Shown: in pieces, positions 24,301 to 36,895 of the stretch
How the letters are laid out: every line of letters begins with the position of its first letter
How positions within the stretch are numbered: position 1 is the stretch's first letter
NCBI GenBank assembly: GCA_014871385.1
Contig: CM026429.1
Coordinates: forward strand, 12,189,783 to 12,253,782
DNA from: Ceratodon purpureus
Lineage: Eukaryota > Streptophyta > Bryopsida > Pseudoditrichales > Ditrichaceae
Direction: 5' to 3'
DNA length: 64,000 nucleotides
Translations under genes and position numbers: made by a program
The notes under the pieces: generated by a model
The model's input: the letters and a program-made list of their open reading frames with translations, nothing else
Told to the model about the DNA's origin: nothing
Database searches by the model: none

Positions 24301-25870
24301 TCCTCTAAGAACCCTCCTAGCCATCGATGTCTTTGTTACCATCATACTGCTAAGACTAAAATTTCAAGCAAATTTAGAAAAGAGAGAGAAAAATAGATGA
24401 GGAAGAGAGAGTAGAGAAATGAGTGTTAGAGATGAGAGAAGAAAAAGAGGGCGCGGCTTATATGGCCACCTTTAGGGGTTAGGGCATGGCCTTCATCTAG
24501 GCGACAAAAACTGCGGCCATTAAACCTTAGTAGCAGCCACCACCGAGGGTTTTGGATATGGCCTGAATACCCTGGATATAGTTGCCGATGTGGCTATAGT
24601 TATGGCCAGAACCTTAATCGAATGCGCAAGAATGTCCAAGGATTGCACTTTGGCGCCCATAGGTTGAAAAGGTAGACTTACATCATTTTGGCTTTTGGAT
24701 CCGAAAGCTGAAATTCTATATATAGATATTCCACTTCCCACACAATTCTCCAATTTTTGAATTGAAGTTACAATGACTAGGATTGACGATGGTTTACAAC
24801 TTAAAACAAACCCGAAAACAAGATTAGGTATTAGGTCATATAACATATTAAAATTTGAATTCACAAAACCATAGGGCACATAATAAAACTACAAAGTAAA
24901 TATATACCGAGACAGAAAGATATAATACAACAAACTATAAAAATAATTCAAGAGAGCAATATTAAAAAAATGAATTTTTTCCTAATGGAAGATAATGACA
25001 TTTGAATCACTGGAAATAACAACCTTTGAGTCCAAAGGTTGAGGTCCTCGGGCAACAATATACACTCAATTTATAAAATCTTTGACAGTTATCCACATAG
25101 AACCATGAAGGCCAATTCTAAGAGGGATACACTTCAAAACATAGTGGCAAGTGTAAAAAAAGGATATTAGAAATAGTTTTTGCCCAAATTTAACACAAAA
25201 ATATAATAATGTGCCTAGAAGAAATAGGTCTTTGGATCCAAAGACTGAGCGGCTAAAACAAACTTCCAAACAAGAAATAGAGAGGTCCACTTAGAATGTT
25301 GCAAAGTTGGAGTGTAAATAATGAAAATACTGATATAGTATTTTGGTTTTGGATATGTCCTTAGAGTTCAAAAGTGAGTTGTTGCATAAACGTGTTTGAG
25401 GATGGGAGAAAAGATTCTTATACCATCAAAACAACAAAATATGATAAAATTTGGTCCATTGTCTGCTCATTTAGGCATCAAAATAGTCTTCCGTGGACAT
25501 TGTCTAAAAATTGGACGTTCTCTACACCAGCATATACATCCAGGTATAGTTTAGCAACCTCAGAGTCAAGGTTCTAATGTTTCTCTAAAAGAATTGGAGA
25601 AGGAGCTATTGCCAATGCTTGCGTAGTCTTCTTAGCATAATGTGGTAGTATAAAGTATCAATTGGGGCTACTGATACTCTCCATCTATTGATACAACATA
25701 CTCGCTTGTCTACAAGTGGAATCACTTCCTTTCCGTCTGCAAGATCAAACCAAATATTTAGAAAAAGAAACGGCTCGAATGAATGTAAGTTTTTAAATTG
25801 CCCAATGATTAAGTGGATGACTTACTCACATTTGTGTTTCGCCGCCTTTCTTTAATTCTTGCATTGCATC
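24301..25870. other. AT-rich intergenic DNA
   Basis: No gene, RNA or clear repeat is seen. A small palindromic area around 24480-24660 (alternating GGCC words) is the only notable feature. Confidence 0.3.
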
Positions 25871-25879
25871 GTACTTTGG

Positions 25880-27730
25880 TGCTGCCGACTTCAAAGGGAT
25901 CGATGACGGGGAGATGATTCAGATTCACCTCAACTTGGTTGTGAAGAAAGAAGACTTCATAAGAGAGTGGTATCTGCTTTTAGAGCAACAATGTGCCAAT
26001 ACAAGCCTTTGCACGACCTTATTGAAGCACCTGAAAAAACCTTCAAATGTTTAGAAAATTCAAGCACGGTCATAATAACCAGGAGTTTAAAAACTAAACC
26101 ATCAATAGGAATACATTACTAGTAGAAGCTGAGAGGTCAAGCACAATATCTTCATCCTCAGTACAAAGGTTGGGTAGAGCTAGAAGCAAATAATCCAATT
26201 TTTTTGGTGCACCCCTCCATAGTACACCGGTAGACTCCCTCATTGTTAAAGCGTCCTTGGAGTCATGGCATTTACCATGACACCTTCATTTGCCAGATCA
26301 AGTCCCTGCAACATGAGTTGACACTATTGATTGAAAGCAAACTCGGACTCTCGGATTGACTCTGCTTCATTCTCCGTCCTCACAAATACCTTGGCAATAA
26401 AATACTTCACAATTCAGCCCAAAAAATTTGGGTTGCTAAGAGTCATGGTGTTCTTCAAGAAATTTGGCTTGCTAAGAGTCACCATCCAGTTGTTTTCCTC
26501 CTTCAAGTTTACCCACTTTGCCTATGCAAATATCTTGTTGCTAATAAACACAGAATCATGGTAAAATACGAAGACAGCTCCATCATCGCTAACCCACTCA
26601 TTAGCAAAAGTAAAAGTTGATATGATTTAAGGAGACTCATCGCGGCCATCATCGACCAAGGATTTCTTCAGTTTGTTCCAGTCTAGAACTTCCTTTGAAG
26701 GATGCAGACTAGGTACCTAAAGACCTTATAGGACGTCAAACATCACTAGGTCAACTACTCTTGTTGATATTTCTCCTTTATATTCACAAGATTTGTGTGC
26801 CTAATGTTTACTCACAAACTTTTAAATTCTATCATACGACGAGGGCCTCTCCTTTGGTGCTTGGATTGAAGTAAATTGTATTAGTATGTTCTCTGCATTA
26901 TCGTTTAGAATGTAGATACCCGAGCATTCTTCCTCCACATCTACAATCTTGATGGAGTAAAAGGTCTGTGATGGCATGTTGGATGTATGCTAGCTATAAG
27001 AAGGCCTACAGCTTGCAGATATCAAGATCCCCTCCTCTTTTGCGGCCTTCTTTAATCCTTCCTTCCTCATGACCTTGCCTTGGGCACCCCAAGCTAACGC
27101 TCCTCCCTCTCCCTGTGTTTGGCCTCCCTGTGCTACTGAGCCTTATCTGCACACTTCCTTGCCCTAGCCTCTACTCTTTGCTTCTTCAACATAGCCCTTC
27201 TACGCTCCTTATTTGTCCTCTACACTTCTACATCAGCATAGTGTCCATCCCCTTTGCCTTCATCTCTTTAGTCTCTTGATCGTAACAGGTCTTCAGTTCC
27301 TTTTCATTGTCCAAACAAGGCTCTCCAAGCTTCAACTCAATGTACTGCCGGCACTGCAAAAAATGTCGTTTGGAGAAAGCTCGGCGTTGGTAATTTGTGA
27401 AGATACAATTGTGCTTGCAATGTCCAACCATCTTCCAAATCGTGATGGAAGATCGTCTTTAGATATTGCGCCTTTCTTCTTGAGCTACCTTAGAATAGCC
27501 TTACACGTGGTTTTTTTGGTCTCAACTTGGTCTTTGAACTTCTCGGTCTTGATAAACTTCCCGATCTTCCTAATGACCTCTAAAAAAACTCTCTTCTAAA
27601 TTACCAAGCTTCTGTCTAGGATGAACTTCTGTACGTCTCCAACGGAACCTGAAAATCTAGCCTTCGGAAGTGTCCAATTGTCTTCTTCCAGAATCTGCTC
27701 GTACTAAGGTCCCGCTTCCTCCTCTAGCTG
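25880..27730 (-). pseudogene. Long degraded coding-like remnant, interrupted by the 27738 element
   Basis: The minus strand carries protein-like text in broken frames across nearly 1.9 kb, for example AKWVNLKEENNWMVTLSKPN and EAESIRESEFAFNQ near 26330-26560, and IKRL- and K/R-rich helices near 27060-27250. The coding-like text at its upstream end is cut by the transposon at 27738-29592, whose target duplication lies in it. I do not recognise the family. It behaves like an old repeat-borne or retired gene with many interruptions. Confidence 0.35.
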
Positions 27731-27737
27731 TTCAATA

Positions 27738-29592
27738 CAGCGACACTATCTTGTGAGCGGTGAGCAGTGAGCGGTGAGCGGTGAGCGGTGAGCGGTGAGC
27801 ACAAAATTTCAGTTTTTTTCAAAAAAAAGTTTGAATTTTTTTACAAAAATGAAATCTTTTCACCCAATTCTATCAAAAACCATAATCTTAAAACTCTTTC
27901 TTTGAAGGCATGATTAAATAATAAATGACACCTATTACCGTGGAAGGTTAATAAATTTGACTATTTTTTTAAAAAAACCAAAAAAGGAAAATAAATTGGA
28001 AGAATTTTAAAAAATCCCATAAAAGGAAAAACGAAAAAAAATTGCTAAATTTATTTTAAAAGAAGAAATGGGATAAAAACCAAAACTAGGTGGGAAAAAA
28101 ACTCTTATGCAAGGCCTTTTTGGATTCACAAAGAGAGCATTCTTTTATATCGACTTTTGAAAATAAAATTCCACAAAGATATAACATTGAAAGGTGGATC
28201 AGACAGTGGATTACATGTGGTTTTAAAATTACAATTTTTGTTTTTAATATACCTTTTTATGATTTACTATAGAATATTATATAATTGAAGGGGCTTAGTA
28301 GATATGATCTTTATTTATAGAAGGTAAGTTCAAATACATCCTAAGCATAAATTTAAATTAAATCCGTTAGGAGAAAATATCAGTCACAAAGTAAAAACTT
28401 CTATAGCAATTGCAATTAGTTCCAAAGAAACTTCCAAAAGAATCTATCAAGTGTAGTAAGTTCTAAAAACGCATAACCTTGTTGAAACCAAGTCGATGAA
28501 AGTATCCACTTTGTAATCCATCTTTTAGAGATATAAAAAAATCTAGTAAACGTGTTTGCAGTACTTTTCTTGTCCTATCTTTCCAAGGATCTATGATATC
28601 ATCTTCATGAAATTTAAGAATGTACATTGCGGTTAATTGATGATAGTAATGGAGTACACCTTCCCCTTTCCACCATCTATAGAAATAACATATCTATAAC
28701 TACAACATGGTATGAATTTAAAATTTATCATACAACAATTGTTTAAACCCCTAAAGAAAAATTTCTAAAAACATGTCACAAGTATTATTTCCCAAAACAA
28801 ATGATCTTGTAATTTTCCATAAAACTATAAAATAATACTCAAAATTAAACCACTTGATGGGACTCTTGAATCTCAAAGACCCATAAAAGGATGTGTCTTT
28901 CCAATGAAAAATACATTCAATGCATACAAAGTGACGTAGGAATCCAAAAGAGGTTTAACAATCACATGTTTATTGAATTTTGAGTTAAGTAAAATTAGGC
29001 ATCCAACTTGAAAGGGATTAAAACACATAAAATTTCTTGAAAGTTAGAAAAGATAAATGTGGCCTTCACACCTCAAAGGGATCCATAATGTATTAGCTTT
29101 TTAAAATTATTCAACAAAAAAGGTATCTTAGCTATGCTGATATTCTGACAATGCTGTTTTGAATTCTTCAAATTGGCCCTACACATGGAGGTTTTCTCCA
29201 AATCTTTAATTTAATACATCGTTGGAAAGCCCTCGACAAGAGCTTTCCAAAAACATACAACAAGCCATATTTCCAAGAAAGAAAAAAAATCTCGTCATTT
29301 TCCATGCGAGTTGTCAAAAAAAGTGAATGCAAGAGGCACCCCCAATCCATCTCTCGGATCCGAGGGGTGCCCCCAAGCTCTGACTTTCACTCGCTTTTTT
29401 GCTCCATGTGAGCTCCAGCTCAATGTTGGATGCTCAGATTTCTTTGCCTTTTCAGTTTAAAGTGAAGGCAGGAGGCACCCCCAAACGATCCCTCGGATCC
29501 GAGAGGAGAATATATTCTGTCAAAAATTTAAAAATTTAGTGTTCAACACTCACCGCTCACTACTCACCGCTCACAAGATAGCATTCCTGCTG
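27738..29592. mobile_element. Non-autonomous hAT-like element, 1.86 kb, with 8-bp target duplication
   Basis: The ends are CAGCGACACTATCTTGTGAG on the left and, on the other strand, CAGCAGGAATGCTATCTTGTG on the right, followed inward by GTGAGCG subterminal repeats (about six units on the left, four on the right). GTTCAATA (27730-27737) and GTTCAATG (29592-29599, overlapping the terminal G) form an 8-bp target duplication with one change. CAG termini, 8-bp duplication and subterminal repeats fit hAT. The interior is AT-rich without a transposase. Near the right end a block containing GGCACCCCCAA and CTCGGATCCGAG occurs twice (29325-29364, 29466-29505). Confidence 0.75.
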
Positions 29593-32500
29593 TTCAATGT
29601 AGTAGATTGTTAAATTCTAATATGCTTTCTTTTTCACGATGATCACTTATAGAGCTTCTACTTAAACCGTCCTTCTTACGCTAAACGAAAGTAGTAGGAA
29701 CCAGATCCAATTGATAAATGAGAGTATTATAAGAAAATAAACAAATTTGTTACAATCAAATAGTCATGTTTATATTGTCTACATTTGAACAACAATCAAT
29801 TTACTTTATTGAATTAAATGTAATTAACATGAGAAAGCATAACTATCAACTAACTAATCAACAATTACACAATTTGTCAACATCATGAATCTACTATTAA
29901 ACCAAAAATATGTTCTTTTATTTTTAAGTAATTCTATGACTTAATATATAAAAAAATAATTTAAATATATAGTTTAATAAAAACATGTGTAGAAGAAATT
30001 TAAGAGAATAAACTAGAGTAGTTAGTATATAGGTTTCATGGCTAAATTAAAGCATTCTTGAGGCATTTTTTTGTTTCCTAAATGATGTTTTATTTTTGCA
30101 ATTTAGAATAATTCAATGTTTATTAAAGTGTACAATTAAATTTTTAAAAAGTCATTTTTGAGACTTTGATAGTTAATTTCTTTGCAAAATCAAATCTTCA
30201 TTTCAATACAAAGATCTTCTAATATCAAGTAAAAATATTAAAATATAATTCGACATAGTGATTTCTAAGGATCATAAAATCTTTAAAGATTTGCCGTTGA
30301 AATTCATCAAATTGAATCAAATCATTAATGTGAAGATATTTGTGATTGCTATCAATTAAATCAAAGTAATTGAGGTTTTACAAAGAAACAAACTATTAAG
30401 TTTTTAAAAATTTCTATTAGCCAAATTTTTTAATAGTGTTGTATAGTTCATTACATTCAAATCTCAAGATCACTTTTACATCAAAGTAAGCAATATACAT
30501 TATATTTAAATACTTTCTAAGATCCTATTTCAAGATTGTTTCTGCAAGTATTGTATTTAAAGATCATAATTTTACATATCAGTACTAGAAAATCTTACTA
30601 GTACAGCAATACAAAAACAATAAACATGTCGATTTGGCATGGACAAATAAAAAATTTGAGATTTACAAAAAACTTAAAATCTTGTACACATTTCATCTAC
30701 AATCATTTTTGTGGAGATTTTGTGGAGTTTGTGGTGGGTATAGCAGATAAACAAAACAGACTTAGTGGACGGATCTTGTGAGTAGCCGGCTGCTAGCAAG
30801 TCATTTTTTGATTTTCTTCTAAATAATACTCAAACCAAATAAAATTAGTGTGAAGCATAAAAATATGAAAATCTTTAGTGAAAAGAGCAAAAGATACCAC
30901 AATGCATAATCAAGTTACAACTGTAGGTACTTTAAAGTTTAGTGGTAATATGTACCTGTACATTCAACATATGAATCATTCAAGAGGATAAAGAACCTTC
31001 ATATTAAAAATGTCAATACATATTCTTCAAATTCCATCATTTGTTGAGGAATAATGCATAGCCATTTTCAACATTGAATCTATCATCTATGGTCCAAATG
31101 TTGGATGATGTAGTAGGCTCTAATTTGAGGGTTTGTCCTTTAGGTCCAAGGTTTCATCAAATTAAAAATTCCTTGACAGTACTTCTCAAAATAGGCCTTA
31201 AAATTGCCATTTGTAATCCAAAAAGAGAAAGCAAAAATAAAGAACAACACCAAAAAGAACATCAAATTAGAATAATAAAATCTAAAAAACTAAAAAAATC
31301 CACAAGTCCAAGAATCAAAGAAAAATGGTGGAATGTTGAGAAGAAAATACTAGTTAAAACCTACAAAATAATGAAAAATGGAATAAATTGAAATAACATC
31401 ATTTTTATTAGAGTTACTCAATATCTTAATCTATTTGTAAATTGGGAAATTGGATTTTGGGTCAAAAAAATTTGAATAAAACTAAAAACATATGATAATT
31501 CTACTATTTATTCTCTAAATTTAGAATCATATACATATAATATAAAATAAAAATCAATTTAAAATGAGTAACTAATTCAAATACCACAACCCTAGAAATA
31601 AAAGACACATTTTTGTAGCAATTTATGGCAATAGTTCTATTATAATTATGGAAACAACGACTTTGGTAGCACATAAAATCAATACTAAATGAGAACAACA
31701 ATGATGTGGCCTTGTACCTCCACTCAATACGACATAACATTTAAAAAAATATAACCAAAATAAAAGTAAAAATGTAGAAACCATTACATTGCAGTTTTCT
31801 TATATCAACAAATGGATAAGAAATGGAGACATTCTTAAGTTTTGAAGAATCTTGGGATAATCTTCTCATGGCCCACTCACAAAAAACATGTCTCACTATA
31901 TCCTACACATGCCAAAATCAAAAAGAATCCTAGCCTTCCTTTGAAGGTATTCATTTGAAAATGACTTTACACATGGCTTTATGTGCTACTTATACTTAGA
32001 CAACATTGTGTAGACATATTTTGATCTTAAAGTCTAAGGTAGTGGATGGTATTCCCGACTGAATTTCAGGTTTGCATACTTAGACTTGTGAAAGATTTTT
32101 TTTTTATATTTTTGGATCGTCCGCAAAGCTATTGCAAAGGCATCCCCACAAAAAATAAAAATTTTGAGCATTTCTACAATTTTCTATGAATTTTTGAGTC
32201 TGAAGGCATAGAGTGACCATTAACCGTTAACTAGAGTCCTACATTCATGAGAGGTTGGATTCTGAAAATAGAACGCTTTGGCATCAATGAGAACCAATCA
32301 TAAACTTTCAGTTTTCCCAAGTATGGACGTAATTAGAACCCTCTTGGACACTTTCTCAAGTAAGGCTGGTTGGTTCCTGACACCCCTTCCCCAATCAGTA
32401 GGGGTCGGAATTGCAACCCGGTCGGAAATACATGCCTCTACCTTACAATAAAATTGAACCAACTTGAAAAATCAAAAAACACCTAATCTCTTTGGATAGA

Positions 32501-35500
32501 TCTACATGCTACATCTATCTTCATAAAGCATCTATAATAATAAGCAATAATAGAATACAATCCCAAGTTGGCTACTGCCTTGTATATGTTGAAATCAAAG
32601 ATGTTAGTGGAGTTTGCAATGCTAGATTTGAATCAAACATTCTAATATGTGTCAAAAGAGTGTTATATCAAAATGCACTACATACAAATATGGAATTAGT
32701 TCCGAACCATGTAATTCATTAAATTTCAATACTTGTGGGCAGGCTATTCTAAGGTTTCAGAGTTTAATTGTTTTCTGATTTTTTTATTCTTTGTAGCTTT
32801 CAATAGTAGCTTTTCAATGGCGCAAATTTCAAAGCATTTGGAGTTACGATGAAAAAATTATGAATTTTAAAAGAATCTGCTGTAAATCTGCGCAGCCAAT
32901 AAGCAATTAAAATCTCTTATTTTCTGCCCAAGTTGCCCGTCATTCACAAGGGCAGAAAGTGTTAAGACTTAATTTTAAAGGGTGGGCGTTTGAAAATTAA
33001 TGGGCCCAATTTTTTTCATCTATACACATTTATGACAATTTTCATCCAATAGAATTTTTTCATCTAACTAACTGTTTCTATCTTTAGAGGTTGCTGATTT
33101 TTTTCACCCAAATGACAATTATCATCTAGAATCCATTTTTCATCTACATATAATATTTCATTGAGTCTTCATTTTTCATCCAAAATTAAAAAATTTCATT
33201 GAGTATCTATGACGTGGCAAGGGGTCTATCCACAGGACCCTTTAAAATAAAAGGGAAATACACAATTTACACTTCAAAAATTTCTAGAAATTTGATGTCT
33301 ACTCCGATTGCGTTGAAATTTTTTCGTAATTTTTTCCCTCATTGACTTAAACATATCAGTTGTTTGGATTTCCAATTGGACCTTTTTAGAATACCTTTTA
33401 AGTAATTTTAATTTTGGAAAATGTAGGGCAATTTCAGCACACCCCCTTTCACAAAATCAAGGATGTTTTCTCCTTTCTAAGCTCGTATGAGGCTCAAAAT
33501 TTGTGAGCTTATGTCTAACTTCTACACCTAAAATAATGATGATCCTCCATGAATCAAATGTGTTTGCAAAGTATAGTTTTTGGGCATCAAAACTTTGATC
33601 TACTCTCGGGGCAGTGTCAAAAGAAAATTTTACATTGACTTTATATGTAATAATCTTGCAAATCTATGTGGTGGATTGTCCTCAAAATTGGTATAAACCT
33701 TCTTGAGTAATGTAATTACAAGATCCTACGGTTAAATATTCAATTTCATGTCTCAATTTTGAAAAAATTAATTTTCTATCAGTATGGGTATGTTATTGGC
33801 ACATTTGGATCCAGAATTCTTAAGGGCCTTTTGGAATTAACTACAGTTTTGCTAGGACATGGAAAGTTCACCATATGATAATGACTACAATTGAAGCAGG
33901 AATTTGCTATACATATACATTCAATCAAACTACTAGAAGATAAATTCAAGTAACCTAAATTCTTTATTGCTGCATTCCTTTATAAATATAAACACCATAG
34001 CCATTCATCAAGTGACATGTCATGTTCATTTTATTCAATCAAGAAGGCTAGAAATCAATCAATCCCCTCCATAACCACATAGTCCAGTATAAAATATATA
34101 TACATATATATATATATATTTAAATAAAAAAATAAAAATAAAAACTTGAAATCTGTTAAAGTCACTTTATTATAATAGAATAAAAAGCAATTATCTTAGA
34201 TTCTCACATGACATTCTTGTTGATTGATACAACCATTTTTCTTCCTTGTTATTGACCTCTTAGTATTGCCAAGGCTTCATATATTACATATCTACTTGAA
34301 TAAGTCCACTGGATTTGAATCAAAGCTAGTAAATATCCAAGATAGATACTACATTAAATCAGCAATGGCTTTTTAACTTGGCATCCACCAATGCAAAAAC
34401 CAACCATTTGTACTATCAAGCAATGAATCTTAAATTGATATGACTCTGATTATTGATAATGATTGTTGAGATTGCTATTTATTGACCATTGATCACTAGT
34501 AAGGAGTATTTAGTTTCAAAACAACGTAGTGGTCTAATATCACTTAGATATTGTAAGTACCACATTCTAAGTGGTGGAAAAACAAAATACAGCCGATGAC
34601 AATGTTCAAACTACGTTCCTTCATAAATTGTACTTTTCTTTTTTTGAATTGCTATAAATTAAATATGTTACATTATCTTTCTATACTACTGATGGCAATG
34701 TTTGCGACTCATGCATTCTTTAATTCATCCAACTACGGTCCTCCTTGTTGGCCTTTGAAATTTCTCTATAAATATAACTAATTGATGCAATCTGATTGCA
34801 TTGTGCTAGTGATATAAACCATTATTGATAGTAATTCTTTAAAAAGCTAGAAGTTTGTAAAGAAATTATCTACATCAATTATGTGTTCCTTTTCCTTTAT
34901 TTCACTTGTTCAATTTACATCCTAAACATGAGAAATAGACATTTTTATCAACATTAGATGGTTGTCAATTATTAATTGTATTTATTGCTTACCTCTAATC
35001 TTTTGCAAATTGAAACTTCTCAATTGGCACTTCACTAAGATTCACTGTAAAAAGAAACCATTATAAACATTGCAAAAACACACAATGTAGCAAGTACATA
35101 AATTTTTGTTATTAAATCTATAGATTTTGCACATTGATACTACCAGCTTCATATTATGCCTTTACTAAATTCACTCGATATGACAATTTCTACATTTTAC
35201 CATAGGAATAACCAAATGGAGAGTGGGCCCTCGTTGATCAAAGCCTCTAGCATATTCACCTATAACTGTCACATCTAGCAGTCACCATGACTGAGCAGTC
35301 GCCAGGAATATGTCTGCAATCTTCTACAGCTGGAGAGTACAGATCTTCAAAACCTGGATCTCTCCGCAGGATCCACCGCACACCAGAAAATACGTAGATC
35401 TACGGTTCTAGAATGTTACTTGGTCAAATACATCCAGAACGACGCTCTATCACTAAGTAGGAATATTCTCCACTAATCCCTCAATAAATCCAAAAATTAC

Positions 35501-35600
35501 TCCCAATCTACTTCATGATTTCATCTCCCCTCCTAAATTTCCCACTCTAAGTAAATCTAATGATATGTGTCCTCCTCTCCCCTCCCCCCTCCTCCCCTCC
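29593..35600. other. Six kilobases of very AT-rich DNA without a supportable gene
   Basis: Frames are short and rich in Lys, Asn and Ile, as expected from base composition. A TA microsatellite with an A-rich tail lies at 34098-34140. At 32970-33250 several copies of a TTTTTCATCTA-like word sit between two ATTTTAAAGGG ends in opposite orientation, a weak MITE candidate. Nothing else could be supported. Confidence 0.4.
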
Positions 35601-35631
35601 CACGCCTCTCTCTCCCCAGCCCCTTGAGCAT

Positions 35632-35638
35632 TATATAA
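35632..35638 (+). promoter_or_regulatory. TATA box of the small HMA gene
   Basis: TATATAA stands in the short AT window after a C/T-rich tract (35570-35625). It lies about 150 bp before the ATG, which would put transcription start near 35665. Confidence 0.6.
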
Positions 35639-35782
35639 TGCCGCTTCCTCTCTAGTTTCATTCCACCTTCACCTTCACGTCGGCCTTCCTTGAGAAGGCC
35701 TTACCTTCAGTGAAGGTCCATTGACATCTCTCTTGCAGCTGCACTCCTTCTCAAGTTGCCGTGCTGGGTTGAGTTTGCGAAG

Positions 35783-36578
35783 ATGATGTCGATGCAGGAG
35801 GTATGGCGCTCTCTTCACCATATTGCTGCATGTTTTCGTTGCTTGTTTTCTTGCCAATTGGTGCATGTGAGTGTGATCGATCGAATTGGTACACCAGAGT
35901 TTGCAGTCTAACTGTGTTGTCTGACTTGGGGAATTGCAGCTCTTCTACGGTCCAAATGAGCCGACTTGGATCGTGCATCCGCGGCGGCGTTACGGCAAGC
36001 GCCGCAACTACTACCGGATTCATGGCCAATGCCCGGCTTGCGCTAGTGTAGAGAATCATATGCCGGCTGTTCAGGTCAGTGCTGATTTGTTTCTGGTCAC
36101 CTTGTGCGTCCATGGCGAGCTCAGTTGTTCATGTGTTGGAGAAAGAAAACTGCACGTTGCGTCTGCTTGAGTTGTTGATTTTTAGTTGTTGACTCGAGTG
36201 TGTTTGTTGTGAGAACAGACCGTGCTTTTTAAGGTGCCCCTGTGTTGCGATAAGTGCGTGCGCACGATCAAGGAGGAGTTTCTCAGCTTGGACGGTGAGT
36301 TTCTAGACAGTGAGTCCATGGCGATCGCTGTTCGTAACGTTGTCTTCTCTGTAAGCACTTGCATTGCATGTAGTTGCTTCCAAATAGTTTGTATAATGCT
36401 GCGTGCTGTTCCGTTTTTTTTCTGACTGTGATCAGTTTCTTCTGTTGGTGCAGACGTGGAGAGAGTCGCCTGCGACCAGTGGACGCAGCAGGTGACCATC
36501 ACGAGCTCCATCGACCCGGAGAAGCTGCTGAGGCGCCTTCAGAAAATTAAGAAGCGGTCTACTTTCTGGCCGGCGTAG
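35783..36578 (+). CDS. Small HMA (heavy-metal-associated) domain protein, 117 residues
   Basis: Four exons: 35783-35800, 35940-36074, 36219-36294, 36454-36578; all introns are GT-AG and the frame closes. The HMA domain is the C-terminal half: LFKVPLCCDKCVRTI with metal-site cysteines C61 and C64, ACDQWTQQVTI, and the last helix EKLLRRLQKIKK. This is the ferredoxin-like fold of plant copper-chaperone-like and HIPP/HPP proteins, which bind soft metals in the cytosol. There is no CaaX box at the end (STFWPA), so it is not an isoprenylated HIPP. The N-terminal half (LFYGPNEPTWIV, then Arg/Tyr-rich) is unusual. Its first intron lies at the same E/LF position as in the Asn-rich HMA gene at 50793-53089, which suggests a common origin. 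The first ATG of three nearby is chosen. Confidence 0.82.
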
Positions 36579-36595
36579 CCGCAATAAGATAAGAG

Positions 36596-36895
36596 TCTGA
36601 GAGAGACGATCAGTGTGTTCCTTGTGGTCAGACGATAGGAGTTCCTAGATGTGAAGTTTGTTAAGTGATACAGGAGCTTCCACTACGATATGATCATGTC
36701 GAGGCCACCTTGTGAATGGGGAAAAAAAAAAATTTAAAGAGAGAGGGAGAGATCGTTGTGTTCGTTGTGGTCAGACATTAGGAGTTCCTGGATATGAAGT
36801 TGTCTTGGTGATACAGGATCTTCCATTTCGATATGATCACCTTAAATAAAAATGAGAGAGATACCTGTGTGTTTGTTGTGGTCAGTCATTGCGAC
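36596..36895 (+). repeat. Degenerate tandem repeat downstream of the small HMA gene
   Basis: About 2.4 units. Each contains a GAGAGA lead, then TGTGGTCAGAC, ATAGGAGTTCCT or ATTAGGAGTTCC, GATACAGG and CGATATGATCA. Units begin near 36596, 36742 and 36850, the last truncated. It lies within or just after the 3' untranslated region. Confidence 0.7.

Noticed and set aside
31074-31391. 105-codon plus-strand frame
   Set aside because: Lys/Ile/Asn-rich translation typical of AT-rich DNA, with no motif and no splice context.
29593-35600. Organelle-derived DNA insertion, suggested by the AT richness
   Set aside because: No plastid or mitochondrial gene, rRNA or tRNA could be recognised in it.
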